Positions 29,761 to 38,173 of a DNA stretch of 38,173 bases are shown piece after piece. Numbering within the stretch: position 1 is the stretch's first letter; each line of letters begins with the position of its first letter. The DNA is from an uncultured Bacillota bacterium (lineage in GTDB: Bacteria; Bacillota; Clostridia; Oscillospirales; Oscillospiraceae): assembly GCA_947645675.1 (NCBI GenBank), contig CANSDP010000017.1:1-38173 (forward strand), read 5' to 3'. A program made the translations under genes and the position numbers. The notes beneath the pieces were generated by a model. The model saw nothing but the letters and a program-made list of their open reading frames with translations. It had not been told where the DNA came from and searched no databases.

Positions 29761-30996
29761 TCAATCCTTCCGGGGGGCCGGGATCTGCCGGGAGATACTC
29801 AATATCATCCCCATCTCCGCCAGATGAATCATCAGAGCGGTGCCGCCGTAGCTGAAGAAGGGCAGGGGGATGCCGGTGTTGGGAATCAGTCCGGTGACCA
29901 CGCCGATGTTGAGAAACACCTGAGCGGCCAGCAGGGTGATGATGCCCACGATGGTCAGGGTGCCGAATTTGTCCCGGGCGTGGAGGGCCAGCCAGTAGCC
30001 CCGGAGGATGAGCAGAGCGAAGAGCAGCAGGATCAGAAAGGCTCCCACCAGCCCCAGCTCCTCCACCAGGATAGAAAAGATCATGTCATTCTCCGGCTCC
30101 GGGACAAAGCCGTATTTCTGGTTGCTCTCCCCCAGTCCCCGGCCCAGCAGGCCGCCGGAGGCGATGGAATAGATGCCCTGCCAGAACTGGTAGGCCCCAT
30201 CCTGGGGGTCCACCGAGGTGGGGTCCAGCCAGATACCGATTTTTCGTTTAACATAGTTGGTGGTCACATACATGATGCCCACCAGGGCCACGCCAGCCCC
30301 GCCCACGCCGATGAACCATTTCAGGCTGATGCCCGACACCAGCAGGACGGAGGCCGCCCCCACCGCCACCAGCAGCGCGCCGGACACATGGGGCTCCTTA
30401 ACGATCAGCCCCAGCACAACCAGCAGCACGGCGCCGTAGGGCACCAGCTCCAGAAAGCCGATCTTCTCCAGCCAGTTCAGCATCCGCCCGGTACCGGTGC
30501 GCTTGGTGAAGCGCAGCTGCTTCTCCGTATCCCGCTTGCACAGCCGGGCGGCGAAGAAGAGGACCACCGTCACCTTGGCGATCTCCGAGGGCTGATAGGT
30601 AGGCCCGGCCACCAGAAACAGGCGCAGCCACCGGCGCACATGGTTGATAGGGGCGTTCAGGCCGGGAATGTAGCACAGCACCAGCAGAAAAATGGAGCCC
30701 GCCAGCGCCAGCGGAGCCATCCAGCGGAACCGCTGATAGTTAATCCGGGAGACGATATACATGCCCGCCAGCCCCGCCCCGGCGTACAGGGCCTGATTGG
30801 TGATGTAGAAATAGGGGTTGTTGTGTACCCGGGCGCTGGAGTCCCGGAAAGCGGTGTAGTAGGAGGCGGAGAACAGCATTACCAGCCCGACCCCCAGCAA
30901 AAGCAGCACCAGCATCAAAAAGGGCAGGTCCAGCGGGCCCCGGGCCAGCTGCTGCTCCATGGTCAAATCACGGTCACGTTTCGATTTGCGGGCCAA
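29761..30996 (-). CDS. ftsW: Septal peptidoglycan polymerase FtsW (SEDS family)
   Basis: A SEDS-family glycosyltransferase of about 411 residues with about ten membrane segments. Conserved blocks: YQPSEIAKV, KEPHVSGALL, GGLLGRGLGESNQKYGFVPEPENDMIFSILVEELG (with the catalytic-region acidic residues), and NTGIPLPFFSYGGTALM. It pairs with the PBP encoded at 33758. Start is uncertain: TTG 30996 has GGAGG at 31006-31010, nine bases upstream, and is preferred; an in-frame ATG at 31038 has no site. It is spaced 147 bases from mraY, where murD would normally lie. Confidence 0.93.
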   Translation of the reverse strand: MARKSKRDRDLTMEQQLARGPLDLPFLMLVLLLLGVGLVMLFSASYYTAFRDSSARVHNNPYFYITNQALYAGAGLAGMYIVSRINYQRFRWMAPLALAGSIFLLVLCYIPGLNAPINHVRRWLRLFLVAGPTYQPSEIAKVTVVLFFAARLCKRDTEKQLRFTKRTGTGRMLNWLEKIGFLELVPYGAVLLVVLGLIVKEPHVSGALLVAVGAASVLLVSGISLKWFIGVGGAGVALVGIMYVTTNYVKRKIGIWLDPTSVDPQDGAYQFWQGIYSIASGGLLGRGLGESNQKYGFVPEPENDMIFSILVEELGLVGAFLILLLFALLILRGYWLALHARDKFGTLTIVGIITLLAAQVFLNIGVVTGLIPNTGIPLPFFSYGGTALMIHLAEMGMILSISRQIPAPRKD

Positions 30997-31143
30997 AGGG
31001 TTGAGCCTCCTTTCTCGTCGCCGCAAAGTCCGCTTCATTCGGAACGCCCTATCGGGTATTCCAAATTGTGCTCCCTTGCTCCTCTCCAAACGTGACCCGC
31101 TGCGCTGGGCTCTCGTTTGGGGGCGGCCCGCGGCCGCCTTCGC

Positions 31144-32127
31144 TTACATAGGATACCGGTACATCACCCCGAAGAAACCCAAAATACACAGGACCAGAGT
31201 GAGGCCGGAGAATACGCAGAAGAGCTTCGTTTCGCTCCAGCCCCCCATCTCAAAGTGGTGATGGATGGGGGCCATGCGGAACACCCGCTTGCGGGTCTTT
31301 TTATAATAGGCCACCTGGATGATGTCGGACAGCACCTCAACCACATAGATCAGGCCAATCACCGGGATAATCAGCGGGATATCCAGGGCGAAGGCCAGAC
31401 CGCACACCATGCCCCCCAGGAAGAGAGAGCCGGTGTCCCCCATAAAGACCTTGGCGGGGTGGAAATTGTAAATCAGGAAGGCGGCCAGTCCCCCCGCCAG
31501 TGCGGCGGCCAGGACGGCCAGGTCATTCTTGCCGAACCACGCGGACACGGCCATGTAGAACAGCGCGACCGGGATGGTGACGCCGGTGGCCAGGCCGTCG
31601 ATGCCGTCGGTGAGGTTGACGGCGTTCACCGTGCCCACCATGACAAAGGCGGCAAAGACCATGTACACCACCCAGGGCAGAGGGAGGGTCACGTTGAGGA
31701 AGGGGACGAACAGGTTGGGGGTGAGATAGCCCTGGTTCCGCATCAGCACGGTGAAGGCGATGGCCGCCGCCAGCTGAAGGAGAAATTTCTGAGCGGCGGT
31801 GAGGCCCTCGTTGGCGTGGTGGCGCAGCTTCTGCATATCGTCGATCATGCCGATGGCCCCAAAGACCAGGGCGAAGAGGAAGACATACAGGTGGTTGCGG
31901 TTTCCCCGGGCCAGGTCGTCCCAGCCCGCCACCACCACCGCCGCGCCGATGGCCACGATAAACATGATACCGCCCATGGTTGGGGTGCCCTGCTTGGACA
32001 TATGCCATGTGGGACCGTCTGCCCGAATGGACTGCCCCGCCTTCAGCCGCCGGAGCAGCGGGATGAGCAGCTGCCCCGCGATGGCGGCCACGCCAAAGGC
32101 CACAATAAAGCTGAGAATAAATCTCAT
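31144..32127 (-). CDS. mraY: Phospho-N-acetylmuramoyl-pentapeptide transferase MraY
   Basis: A 327-residue ten-helix membrane enzyme that makes lipid I. The GPTWHMSKQGTPTMGGIMF motif, IDDMQKL (Asp-Asp pair), NAVNLTDGIDGLATG, FMGDTGSLFLGG and the histidine cluster PIHHHFEMGGW are all present. GGGAGGG lies before ATG 32127. It follows murE; murF, usually between them, is missing. Confidence 0.97.
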   Translation of the reverse strand: MRFILSFIVAFGVAAIAGQLLIPLLRRLKAGQSIRADGPTWHMSKQGTPTMGGIMFIVAIGAAVVVAGWDDLARGNRNHLYVFLFALVFGAIGMIDDMQKLRHHANEGLTAAQKFLLQLAAAIAFTVLMRNQGYLTPNLFVPFLNVTLPLPWVVYMVFAAFVMVGTVNAVNLTDGIDGLATGVTIPVALFYMAVSAWFGKNDLAVLAAALAGGLAAFLIYNFHPAKVFMGDTGSLFLGGMVCGLAFALDIPLIIPVIGLIYVVEVLSDIIQVAYYKKTRKRVFRMAPIHHHFEMGGWSETKLFCVFSGLTLVLCILGFFGVMYRYPM

Positions 32128-32177
32128 ATTCAGAACCCTCCCGGTTTTTCTCTTTTGAATTGCTGTAAAGCACAGTA

Positions 32178-33668
32178 TTATACCACACCCGCAGGGGATT
32201 TTCCAGCCATTTTTTGCCGGCTATCTAATTTTTCGAACCAGTCCGCCACAATCTCCCGCTCGTCCATGGGGTATTGGACGCCGCCGATCTCCTGATAGGT
32301 CTCATGGCCCTTGCCGGCCAGAACGATCACGTCCCCCGGCCCGCCCTGAGACAGGGCCCAGCCGATGGCCTTCCGGCGGTCGGGCTCCACATGGAGCTCC
32401 GCCTCCGAGCCGGACATGCCCGCCAAAATATCGCCGATGATGGCCTGTGGGTCCTCGGTGCGGGGGTTGTCGGAGGTGACCACGACCACGTCCGCCAGCT
32501 CCCCGGCCACGGCCCCCATGATGGGCCGCTTGGTCTTATCCCGGTCGCCGCCGCAGCCGAATACGCAGATCAGACGGCCGGCGGTGAAGTCCCGGGCGGT
32601 GGACAGGATATTCTCCAGCGCGTTGGGGCTGTGGGCGTAGTCAATCAAAACGGTGTAAGCCCGGGGGACGGGCACCACCTCCACCCTCCCCTTCACCCCG
32701 TGGACCGAGGGCATGACCCGGGCCATATCCTCCAGCGCCAGCCCCAGGCACAGCCCGGCGGCCAGGGCGGACAGGGCGTTGTAGATGGAAAAGCCTCCGG
32801 GTATGGGCAGATGGACTCTGGAGATCTCCCCCAGGGTCAGGGCCTCGAACTCCACATGGCTGGGGAACAGGCGGATATTCCGGGCGGACAGATCGGCCCC
32901 GTTCTTGTTCTCCGAATAGGTGAAGGCGGGACAGGGAATGTTGTCCAAATACCAGCGCCCCGCCTCGTCGTCCAGGTTGAGGACGGCCTTCCGGCACTGC
33001 TGGAAAAGCAGGCCCTTGGCCCGGCGGTACTCCTCCATGGTGTGATGGTAGTCCAGGTGGTCCTGGGTCAGGTTGGTGAACACCCCCACGTCGAAGGTAA
33101 GGCCCGCCGTCCGGTGCTGGACCAGGGCGTGGGAGGAAACCTCCATCACCACATGGGTGCAGCCCCCATCGGCCATCCGGCGCAGAAGAGACTGGAGCTC
33201 AAGGCTCCCCGGCGTGGTCCGATGGGCGGGCAGCTCCTCCGGGCCGATCATGTTCCGGTTGGTGCCGATGAGGCCAACCTTGGCCCCCAGCACCCGCTCC
33301 AGCAGCTCCTTGAGCAGGCTGGTGGTGGTGGTCTTGCCGTTGGTGCCGGTGACGGCGACAAGGGTCATGCCCTCCCCCGGGCGGCCAAGCCAGTTGGCGC
33401 ACACCAGGGCGAAGGCCAGCCGGACATCCTCCGCCGTCAGCCAGGGCCCGGGATATTCCGGCTCCCGCTGGCACAGCACGGCGGCGGCCCCCTTCTCCAG
33501 GGCGGCCTGGATGAACTGATGGCCGTCCGCCTCCGCTCCGGGCAGGGCAGCGAAGAGGGCCCCCGGCTTCAGCGTCCGGGTATCGGAGGAAATGGAATTT
33601 ATTTCCATTTCCAGGTCGAGGCTCCCCCCTGTGAGGGGGACGCCAGCCAAAAGGTCGCGCAAAGTCAT
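32178..33668 (-). CDS. murE: UDP-MurNAc-L-Ala-D-Glu:meso-DAP ligase
   Basis: A 496-residue Mur ligase that adds the third stem residue. The ATP-binding TGTNGKTTT begins at residue 107; the middle domain carries VSSHAL and NLTQDHLDYHHTMEEY; the C-terminal domain has IDYAHSPNAL, VFGCGGDRDKTKRP and SDNPRTED (about residue 400), the DNPR signature of meso-DAP selecting enzymes. That agrees with dapF and lysA elsewhere in the window. ATG 33668 has GAGGGGTG about eight bases upstream; the frame open to 33683 is less likely. Confidence 0.96.
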   Translation of the reverse strand: MTLRDLLAGVPLTGGSLDLEMEINSISSDTRTLKPGALFAALPGAEADGHQFIQAALEKGAAAVLCQREPEYPGPWLTAEDVRLAFALVCANWLGRPGEGMTLVAVTGTNGKTTTTSLLKELLERVLGAKVGLIGTNRNMIGPEELPAHRTTPGSLELQSLLRRMADGGCTHVVMEVSSHALVQHRTAGLTFDVGVFTNLTQDHLDYHHTMEEYRRAKGLLFQQCRKAVLNLDDEAGRWYLDNIPCPAFTYSENKNGADLSARNIRLFPSHVEFEALTLGEISRVHLPIPGGFSIYNALSALAAGLCLGLALEDMARVMPSVHGVKGRVEVVPVPRAYTVLIDYAHSPNALENILSTARDFTAGRLICVFGCGGDRDKTKRPIMGAVAGELADVVVVTSDNPRTEDPQAIIGDILAGMSGSEAELHVEPDRRKAIGWALSQGGPGDVIVLAGKGHETYQEIGGVQYPMDEREIVADWFEKLDSRQKMAGKSPAGVV

Positions 33669-33706
33669 GGTGTCACCCCTCAAGGGTGGAGTTTTATTCT
33701 CTCTAA

Positions 33707-33755
33707 CGCCCCCCCACCGGGGGAGGCGGCACGGCGGAGCCGTGACGAAGGAGGT
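33707..33755. repeat. Partial family A repeat between the PBP gene and murE
   Basis: It holds the left half only: GCCCCCCCACCGGGGGAGGC (hairpin) followed by GGCACGGCGGAGCCGTGACG and GAAGGAGG. The right half found in copies 1-3 is absent. It ends three bases before the stop codon of the PBP gene. Confidence 0.7.
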
Positions 33756-33757
33756 TT

Positions 33758-36202
33758 CTATCCCGCGTAGCCGTCGTCCACCTTGTTGAAGAAACGCACG
33801 TCGATCACGGTGCCGATGGCGGCGGTCTCGCCGCCGTTGACGCTCTGGCCGTCGGCGGTGGTGGAGTTGCTGTAATACACCGATGTGCCCGAGGCCCGCA
33901 TGAAGAAGCCCTCCCGCTCCAGGGCCTGCTTGGCCGCTTCATAGGTCATACCAGTCACATTGGGCACCGTTCCGGTCTCCTCCGGGACGGCGTCGCCCAG
34001 GTAGAGGATGGCGGTGGACCCGCCGGGGATTTTCGTCCCCGCTCCGGGGATCTGCCGGGAGACGGTGTCCCCCGTCCCGATGGTCCGGCAGTTCAGGGTC
34101 TTTTCGGACAGGGCCGCTTTCGCCTCGGTCACCGTCTTGCCCGTCACATCGGGGACGGACACGTCCACGGCGGCGGACTCGGCGGAGCTGTACACCTTCT
34201 CCACCCCCATGTAGTCCAGAATCTGTGCGATGAGGGGGCCGGCCTTCCGGGCGGCCATGTTGCCGCCGCTGATGTAGCGGCCAGTGGTGGACTCGTTGCA
34301 GCGAACGCCCAGCACCTTGGGCTGGGGCTTGTCATAGGCGATGAGGACAATCACCTGGGGGTCGTCGGCGGGAGCGTAGCCCATGAAGGATACAATGGTC
34401 CGGTCCTCCTCGGTCTTGACCTGAGAGGAGCCCGTTTTGCCGCCGATGCGGTAGCCCGACACATAGGCGTTGCTGCCCGTGCCCTCGGACACCACCTTCT
34501 CCAAAATGTCCGCCGCCCGCTGGCTGGTCTGCTTGCTCACCACCTGGCGGACCACCTCCGGCTCGGTGTTTCGGATGGTGGTGCCCTCCCGGGTGCTGAT
34601 GGACTGGACCACATAGGGCTTCATCAGGTTGCCCCCGTTGATGACGGCGGCGAAGCCGCAGATCATCTGGAGGGGGGTGACCTCAAAGCGCTGGCCGAAG
34701 GAGGCCACCGCCAGGTCCACATTGGTCATCGCGTCCCGGCTCCACATGCCGCCGGCCAGACTGGCCTCGCCGGGCAGATCGATGCCGGTGCTCTCCAGCA
34801 TCCCGAAGGCCTCAAAATAGTCGTAAAACCGGTCCTTGCCCAGCCGGCTGCCGATCTCCATGAAGGCGGGGTTGCAGGAGTTGCCCACCGCCTGGGCCAG
34901 GGTCTGCATTCCGTGGCCGCTCTTTTTGGAGCAGGTGATGTTCCAGCCGTCCATCGTGACTCCGCCGCTGCAATAGAAGGTGTCGCTCTCGCTGACCAGC
35001 CCCTCCTCCAGGGCGGCGGCCAGCACCAAGGCCTTGAAGGTGGAGCCCGGCTCATACCGGGAGTCGATGGCCTTATTGCGCCACTGGGTCACCTGGGCGT
35101 TGGTCCTGGCCTGAGCGGCCGCCTTGTCCAGCAGCTCCCCCTCCGTGAGATGCTCCGGGTTGTCGGCCTTCAGGCTCTCAAAGATGGCGGCGGCATCCGC
35201 CTCCAGCTGGCTGTTGAGCAGATCGTTGGTAATTATAGAGTAGTTGTTGGGATCGAAGTTCGGGGAGCTGGCGATGCCCAGAATGGCCCCGGTCTTGGGG
35301 TCCATGGCAATGGCGAAAGCTCCGTTTCGCACGTCGAACTCCACAATTCCCTCCTCCAGCGCCTTTTCCAGATAGGACTGGATGGTGGTGTCGATGGTGA
35401 GGGTCAGGTCATAGCCGTCCTGGGCGTCGATATACTCGGCGTAGCTGTTGTACCGCTCGGTGCCGGCAGCGGTGCGGGTGGTATACACCCGGCCGGCGGT
35501 ACCCTCCAGCATGTCGTTGTACACCGCCTCAATGCCGTAGGCCCCTCCGTTGGCGTTGACAAAGCCCAGCGCCTGGGCGGCCAGCCCGGAGTAGGGGTAG
35601 TACCGCTTGGTGCTGGTGACCAGACGGAGGTAGGAGGCGGCCTTGTTGTCCGAGATGTACTTCTGAAGCCGCTCCTTCTCCTCCTCCTCAATGTTCACCT
35701 TTACCTCCCAGTAGGCGGACTTGGTATTGTGGACCTGCTTGATGGTCTTCTCCCGGTCCAGCGTTGGGACCAGGGCCATCAGCTCCTCCACCATCTTGTC
35801 CTGCCGGGCGGCGACCTTGGCCTGACGGACTTCCTCGGGCAGCTGCTTGCCATCCTCGTCCTTGTTGGGGACGCTCTTTACCAGGTCGATGGGGGAGAAG
35901 ATCAGCTTATACACCGTGGCCGACATGGCCATCACGTTGTCATTCCGGTCGTAGATGTTGCCCCGGCTGGCGGAGATGACAAAGTCCAGCTTCTGCTGGT
36001 TGGCGGCGGCCTTCTGATACTCCTCCTGGTGGACAATGGCGATATCCCACAGCTTCCAGCCCAGGGGAATGAACATCAGCACGCCGCACACCACCATTAA
36101 AAACAGGGTCCGGCGGAAGATAGACCGCTTGGAGTGGGTGCCCCGGGTGGCGTTGGAGGGCGTGCCGCTCCACTTGATCCCCTGCTCATATCTTCTTCTC
36201 AT
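33758..36202 (-). CDS. Class B penicillin-binding protein with two PASTA domains (FtsI / SpoVD / PBP2x type)
   Basis: An 814-residue D,D-transpeptidase acting with FtsW at the septum. The membrane anchor is residues 33-49; a dimerisation domain follows (SRGNIYDRN, RYYPYSGLAAQALGF). The transpeptidase motifs are S387-TFK, S442-C-N444 and K589-T-G591, all intact. Two PASTA domains end the protein (about 681-736, VPDVTGKTVTEAKAAL; and 745-806, VPNVTGMTYEAAKQAL). Spore-specific SpoVD also has PASTA; only one such gene is in the cluster, so it probably serves vegetative division. GGAGGG lies eight bases before ATG 36202. Confidence 0.93.
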   Translation of the reverse strand: MRRRYEQGIKWSGTPSNATRGTHSKRSIFRRTLFLMVVCGVLMFIPLGWKLWDIAIVHQEEYQKAAANQQKLDFVISASRGNIYDRNDNVMAMSATVYKLIFSPIDLVKSVPNKDEDGKQLPEEVRQAKVAARQDKMVEELMALVPTLDREKTIKQVHNTKSAYWEVKVNIEEEEKERLQKYISDNKAASYLRLVTSTKRYYPYSGLAAQALGFVNANGGAYGIEAVYNDMLEGTAGRVYTTRTAAGTERYNSYAEYIDAQDGYDLTLTIDTTIQSYLEKALEEGIVEFDVRNGAFAIAMDPKTGAILGIASSPNFDPNNYSIITNDLLNSQLEADAAAIFESLKADNPEHLTEGELLDKAAAQARTNAQVTQWRNKAIDSRYEPGSTFKALVLAAALEEGLVSESDTFYCSGGVTMDGWNITCSKKSGHGMQTLAQAVGNSCNPAFMEIGSRLGKDRFYDYFEAFGMLESTGIDLPGEASLAGGMWSRDAMTNVDLAVASFGQRFEVTPLQMICGFAAVINGGNLMKPYVVQSISTREGTTIRNTEPEVVRQVVSKQTSQRAADILEKVVSEGTGSNAYVSGYRIGGKTGSSQVKTEEDRTIVSFMGYAPADDPQVIVLIAYDKPQPKVLGVRCNESTTGRYISGGNMAARKAGPLIAQILDYMGVEKVYSSAESAAVDVSVPDVTGKTVTEAKAALSEKTLNCRTIGTGDTVSRQIPGAGTKIPGGSTAILYLGDAVPEETGTVPNVTGMTYEAAKQALEREGFFMRASGTSVYYSNSTTADGQSVNGGETAAIGTVIDVRFFNKVDDGYAG

Positions 36203-36225
36203 ATCTGCGCCCTCCTCTGCGACAG

Positions 36226-36254
36226 GGGGGCGCAAGAATGCTTCTTGCGCCCCC
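36226..36254. other. 13-pair perfect hairpin upstream of the PBP gene
   Basis: GGGGGCGCAAGAA (36226-36238) pairs with TTCTTGCGCCCCC (36242-36254) across a 3-base loop, ten bases before the PBP ribosome binding site. No T run follows in the direction of the genes. Confidence 0.6.
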
Positions 36255-36328
36255 GTTCCTTCTATTTATATACCGGTAAGTCTGTGCGCGATGACCCAGC
36301 CGGCCTATGGCTCATTTATATGGCGGGG

Positions 36329-36889
36329 TCAGCGGAAATATTCTATGATGCTGCTGAAAACATCCTCCACGCCGTCCAGCAGATTTTGCAGGCCGTCCGC
36401 CACGGAGGGCTCCCCATATACGGTGACGGTATCCGGCGCGGACAGGTCGATATACACCACCTGATCGCCGGTAGGCCGTATCATCGTGTCTCCCACCGCC
36501 GCCTGGATGGTGGCCAGGTCGAAAACCTTCTCATACTGAGCCGAGAGGGTGATGTTCTCCTCCTTCAGGCTGGACAGCTCCCGGCGGAGGGTGACCATCT
36601 CGTTGTTGGCCACCATGAGCTGGGTGTAGCTGGTAATCAGCATGACGGCGAACACCGCCACCGCCAGAAAGCCCACCACCGCGAAGGGAGCGACGGTCCC
36701 GGCCTGCCGGACCTCAATCCTGGTCCGCTCTTGGCGGCGGACCTGCTTCTTGGGCTGAGGGGCCGGCGCGCGGCGCGGCTCCTCCTCCCGGCGGGGGACT
36801 CGGGCGGCGTTCCCGTCGTAGGCGGGGGAATAGGCCGCGCTGCCGTAGGTACGATATGGGATTGTATTTTTACGGCGGTTGACGGCCAT
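36329..36889 (-). CDS. ftsL: FtsL-like divisome protein
   Basis: A 186-residue bitopic protein: a basic, Pro-rich cytoplasmic head (1-62), one membrane segment (66-88) and a coiled coil (90-120, VANNEMVTLRRELSSLKEENITLSAQYEKV), then an outer tail. The topology and its place between rsmH and the PBP gene fit FtsL (cell division scaffold with FtsQ and DivIC). The C-terminal tail of about 65 residues (DLSAPDTVTVYGEPSVADGL...) is longer than in most FtsL proteins. AGAGGAG lies nine bases before ATG 36889. Confidence 0.8.
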   Translation of the reverse strand: MAVNRRKNTIPYRTYGSAAYSPAYDGNAARVPRREEEPRRAPAPQPKKQVRRQERTRIEVRQAGTVAPFAVVGFLAVAVFAVMLITSYTQLMVANNEMVTLRRELSSLKEENITLSAQYEKVFDLATIQAAVGDTMIRPTGDQVVYIDLSAPDTVTVYGEPSVADGLQNLLDGVEDVFSSIIEYFR

Positions 36890-36909
36890 AAATCGACGCT
36901 CCTCTTATC

Positions 36910-37845
36910 TTACAGCTTCTCCGCTGCCCTCAGCTTCGCGCTGCGGGCCCGGGGATTTTCTTCAACCTCCCTCTGGCTGGGGAGGATGGGCTTTTTATTC
37001 ACCAGCCGGATATCCGGCGTTTTGCCGCAAACGCACACCGGAAAGTCCGGCGGGCAGGTACAGCCCCTGGCAAAGCCGGCCAAGCCGGTCTTGACCACCC
37101 GGTCCTCCAGAGAGTGGAAGGTGATCACCGCCAGCCGCCCGCCCTGGTTCAGCCGGGGGACGGCCCGCTGAAGCATCCGCTCAACGCTGGCCAGCTCGTC
37201 GTTGACGGCGATGCGGATGGCCTGGAAGGTGCGCTTGGCCGGGTGCTGCTTTTCCCGCAGGGCCTTGGCGGGCATGGCGCTTTTGATGATCTCCACCAGC
37301 TCCAGGGTGGTGGAGACAGGCTTGTCCCTCCTGCGGCGGACGATAGCCCCGGCGATCTGGGGGGCGCAGCGCTCCTCGCCGTATTGGGAGATGATCCGCC
37401 GCAGCTCCTCCTGAGGCCAGCGGTTGACGATGTCCGCGGCGGTGAGGCCCTCCTCCCGGTCCATCCGCATGTCCAGCGGCGCGTCCGCCATGTAGGAGAA
37501 GCCCCGGCTGCCGTCGTCCAGCTGGGGGGAGGAGACGCCCAGATCAAAGAGCATTCCGTCCACGCCGGACAGGGACAGCTTGTCCAAAATCGCGTCTACC
37601 TGGTCGAAGTTGCTGTGGACCAGGGTGGTCCGGTCCATCCAGGGGGCCAGCCGCTCCCGGGCGGCATCCAGCGCCGTCTGGTCCCGGTCCACGCAGATGA
37701 GCCGGCCGGTGGTCAGCCGTTTTACAATCTGCTCGCTGTGGCCCGCCCGGCCCAGGGTGCCGTCCAGATAGACGCCCTCCGGGCGGATGTTCAGCGCCTC
37801 GACGCACTCCTGGAGCAGCACCGGGCGGTGGGTAAACTCACTCAT
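36910..37845 (-). CDS. rsmH: 16S rRNA (cytosine-1402-N4) methyltransferase RsmH (MraW)
   Basis: A 311-residue SAM-dependent enzyme. It begins with the typical EFTHRPVLLQECVEAL; the SAM motif YLDGTLGRAGHSE follows. FDLGVSSPQLDDGSRGFSYMADAPLDMRMD and the C-terminal VITFHSLEDRVVK are near-invariant in the family. It follows mraZ with a 4-base gap and leads the division cluster, as in nearly all Firmicutes. Confidence 0.97.
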   Translation of the reverse strand: MSEFTHRPVLLQECVEALNIRPEGVYLDGTLGRAGHSEQIVKRLTTGRLICVDRDQTALDAARERLAPWMDRTTLVHSNFDQVDAILDKLSLSGVDGMLFDLGVSSPQLDDGSRGFSYMADAPLDMRMDREEGLTAADIVNRWPQEELRRIISQYGEERCAPQIAGAIVRRRRDKPVSTTLELVEIIKSAMPAKALREKQHPAKRTFQAIRIAVNDELASVERMLQRAVPRLNQGGRLAVITFHSLEDRVVKTGLAGFARGCTCPPDFPVCVCGKTPDIRLVNKKPILPSQREVEENPRARSAKLRAAEKL

Positions 37846-37849
37846 AGGC

Positions 37850-38173
37850 TCAGAACCCCAGCTCGGCCATACAGGCGGCCATCTTCTCGGGGGTCATTTC
37901 CTCCTCCTGGGCGTCCCAGCGGTCGGCGGCCCAGATCTCCGCCCGGTCGTTGACGCCGATGATGACGGTCTCCTTCTCCAGCCCGGCGTATTTCCGCAGC
38001 TTCTGCGGGATGACAATGCGACCCTGACTGTCCAGCTCACACTTGGCGGCGTTGGCAAAGAGAGGGCGCATGGCCTTGGACTGGCTCATGGGCAGAGAGG
38101 CGAATTTTTCAGTGAAGCGGTCCCAGGTGGACTGGGGGTAGATGGCCAGACAGGCGTCCACGCCCATGGCCAG
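37850..38173 (-). CDS. mraZ: Transcriptional regulator MraZ, N-terminus cut by window edge
   Basis: The last 107 residues of MraZ, which represses the dcw operon by binding upstream direct repeats. Two AbrB-like SpoVT domains are normal; the second is complete here: CELDSQGRIVIPQKLRKYAGLEKETVIIGVNDRAEIW. The first is cut, though its end is seen (DACLAIYPQSTWDRFTEKFASLP). The true start and the operator repeats lie beyond the right edge. The end MAACMAELGF is ordinary. Confidence 0.95.
   Translation of the reverse strand: MAMGVDACLAIYPQSTWDRFTEKFASLPMSQSKAMRPLFANAAKCELDSQGRIVIPQKLRKYAGLEKETVIIGVNDRAEIWAADRWDAQEEEMTPEKMAACMAELGF

Noticed and set aside
34913..36100. A 395-codon plus-strand frame opposite the PBP gene
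   Set aside because: Shadow frame; the composition (His, Gly, Val, Leu rich) is typical of antisense to coding sequence.

Overview
The window looks like a GC-rich, spore-forming, meso-DAP-type low-complexity-genome Firmicute of the order Oscillospirales (the Flavonifractor / Pseudoflavonifractor / Intestinimonas part of Clostridium cluster IV). That placement is inferred from three things: the sporulation genes spoVAD-spoVAEB, a Gram-positive division and wall (dcw) cluster whose MurE carries the DAP-type motif, and protein sequences that read as clostridial. No rRNA or tRNA gene is visible, so the taxon is not proven.

Layout. (1) 1-1590 is the edge of an integrated mobile element: a tyrosine integrase cut by the window edge, an excisionase-like HTH protein, and a divergent XRE regulator with three direct-repeat operators. 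It abuts the 3' end of guaA. (2) 1591-11000 holds housekeeping genes: guaA, an rluA-type pseudouridine synthase, yceD-rpmF, then a leftward run ybeY / small membrane protein / era / yqzL-like / recO / fused nucleotidyltransferase-HEPN gene, then spoVAD-spoVAEB and plsX. (3) 11000-13400 contains a nested palindromic repeat, an XRE regulator divergent from a small protein, trmFO and a 48-residue ORF behind a consensus promoter. (4) 13398-22758 carries topA, dprA, an MFS transporter, a SpoU-type RNA methyltransferase, dapF, glnA and lysA. (5) 22759-24971 is an accessory island: three tandem palindromic elements, a small ORF divergent from an XRE gene across twin operators, an lrgA-lrgB pair joined to that XRE gene, another repeat and a terminator. 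(6) 24972-38173 is the dcw cluster, all leftward: mraZ (cut by the right edge), rsmH, ftsL, a PASTA penicillin-binding protein, murE, mraY, ftsW, murG, murA, ftsQ, ftsZ. murF and murD are not at their usual places.

The genes form several working groups. The dcw genes make lipid II and the divisome. dapF and lysA sit on either side of glnA; dapF supplies the meso-DAP that MurE consumes. topA, dprA, recO and era serve DNA and ribosome maintenance. At least three families of intergenic palindromic repeats are scattered between operons, and many have ends that look like intrinsic terminators.

I found no wholly new multi-gene system. The best leads are: a GMP synthetase whose glutaminase active site is deleted; an XRE-LrgA-LrgB operon with twin palindromic operators and a divergent small ORF; a single-chain nucleotidyltransferase-HEPN protein coupled to recO; and the nested and tandem palindromic repeats.
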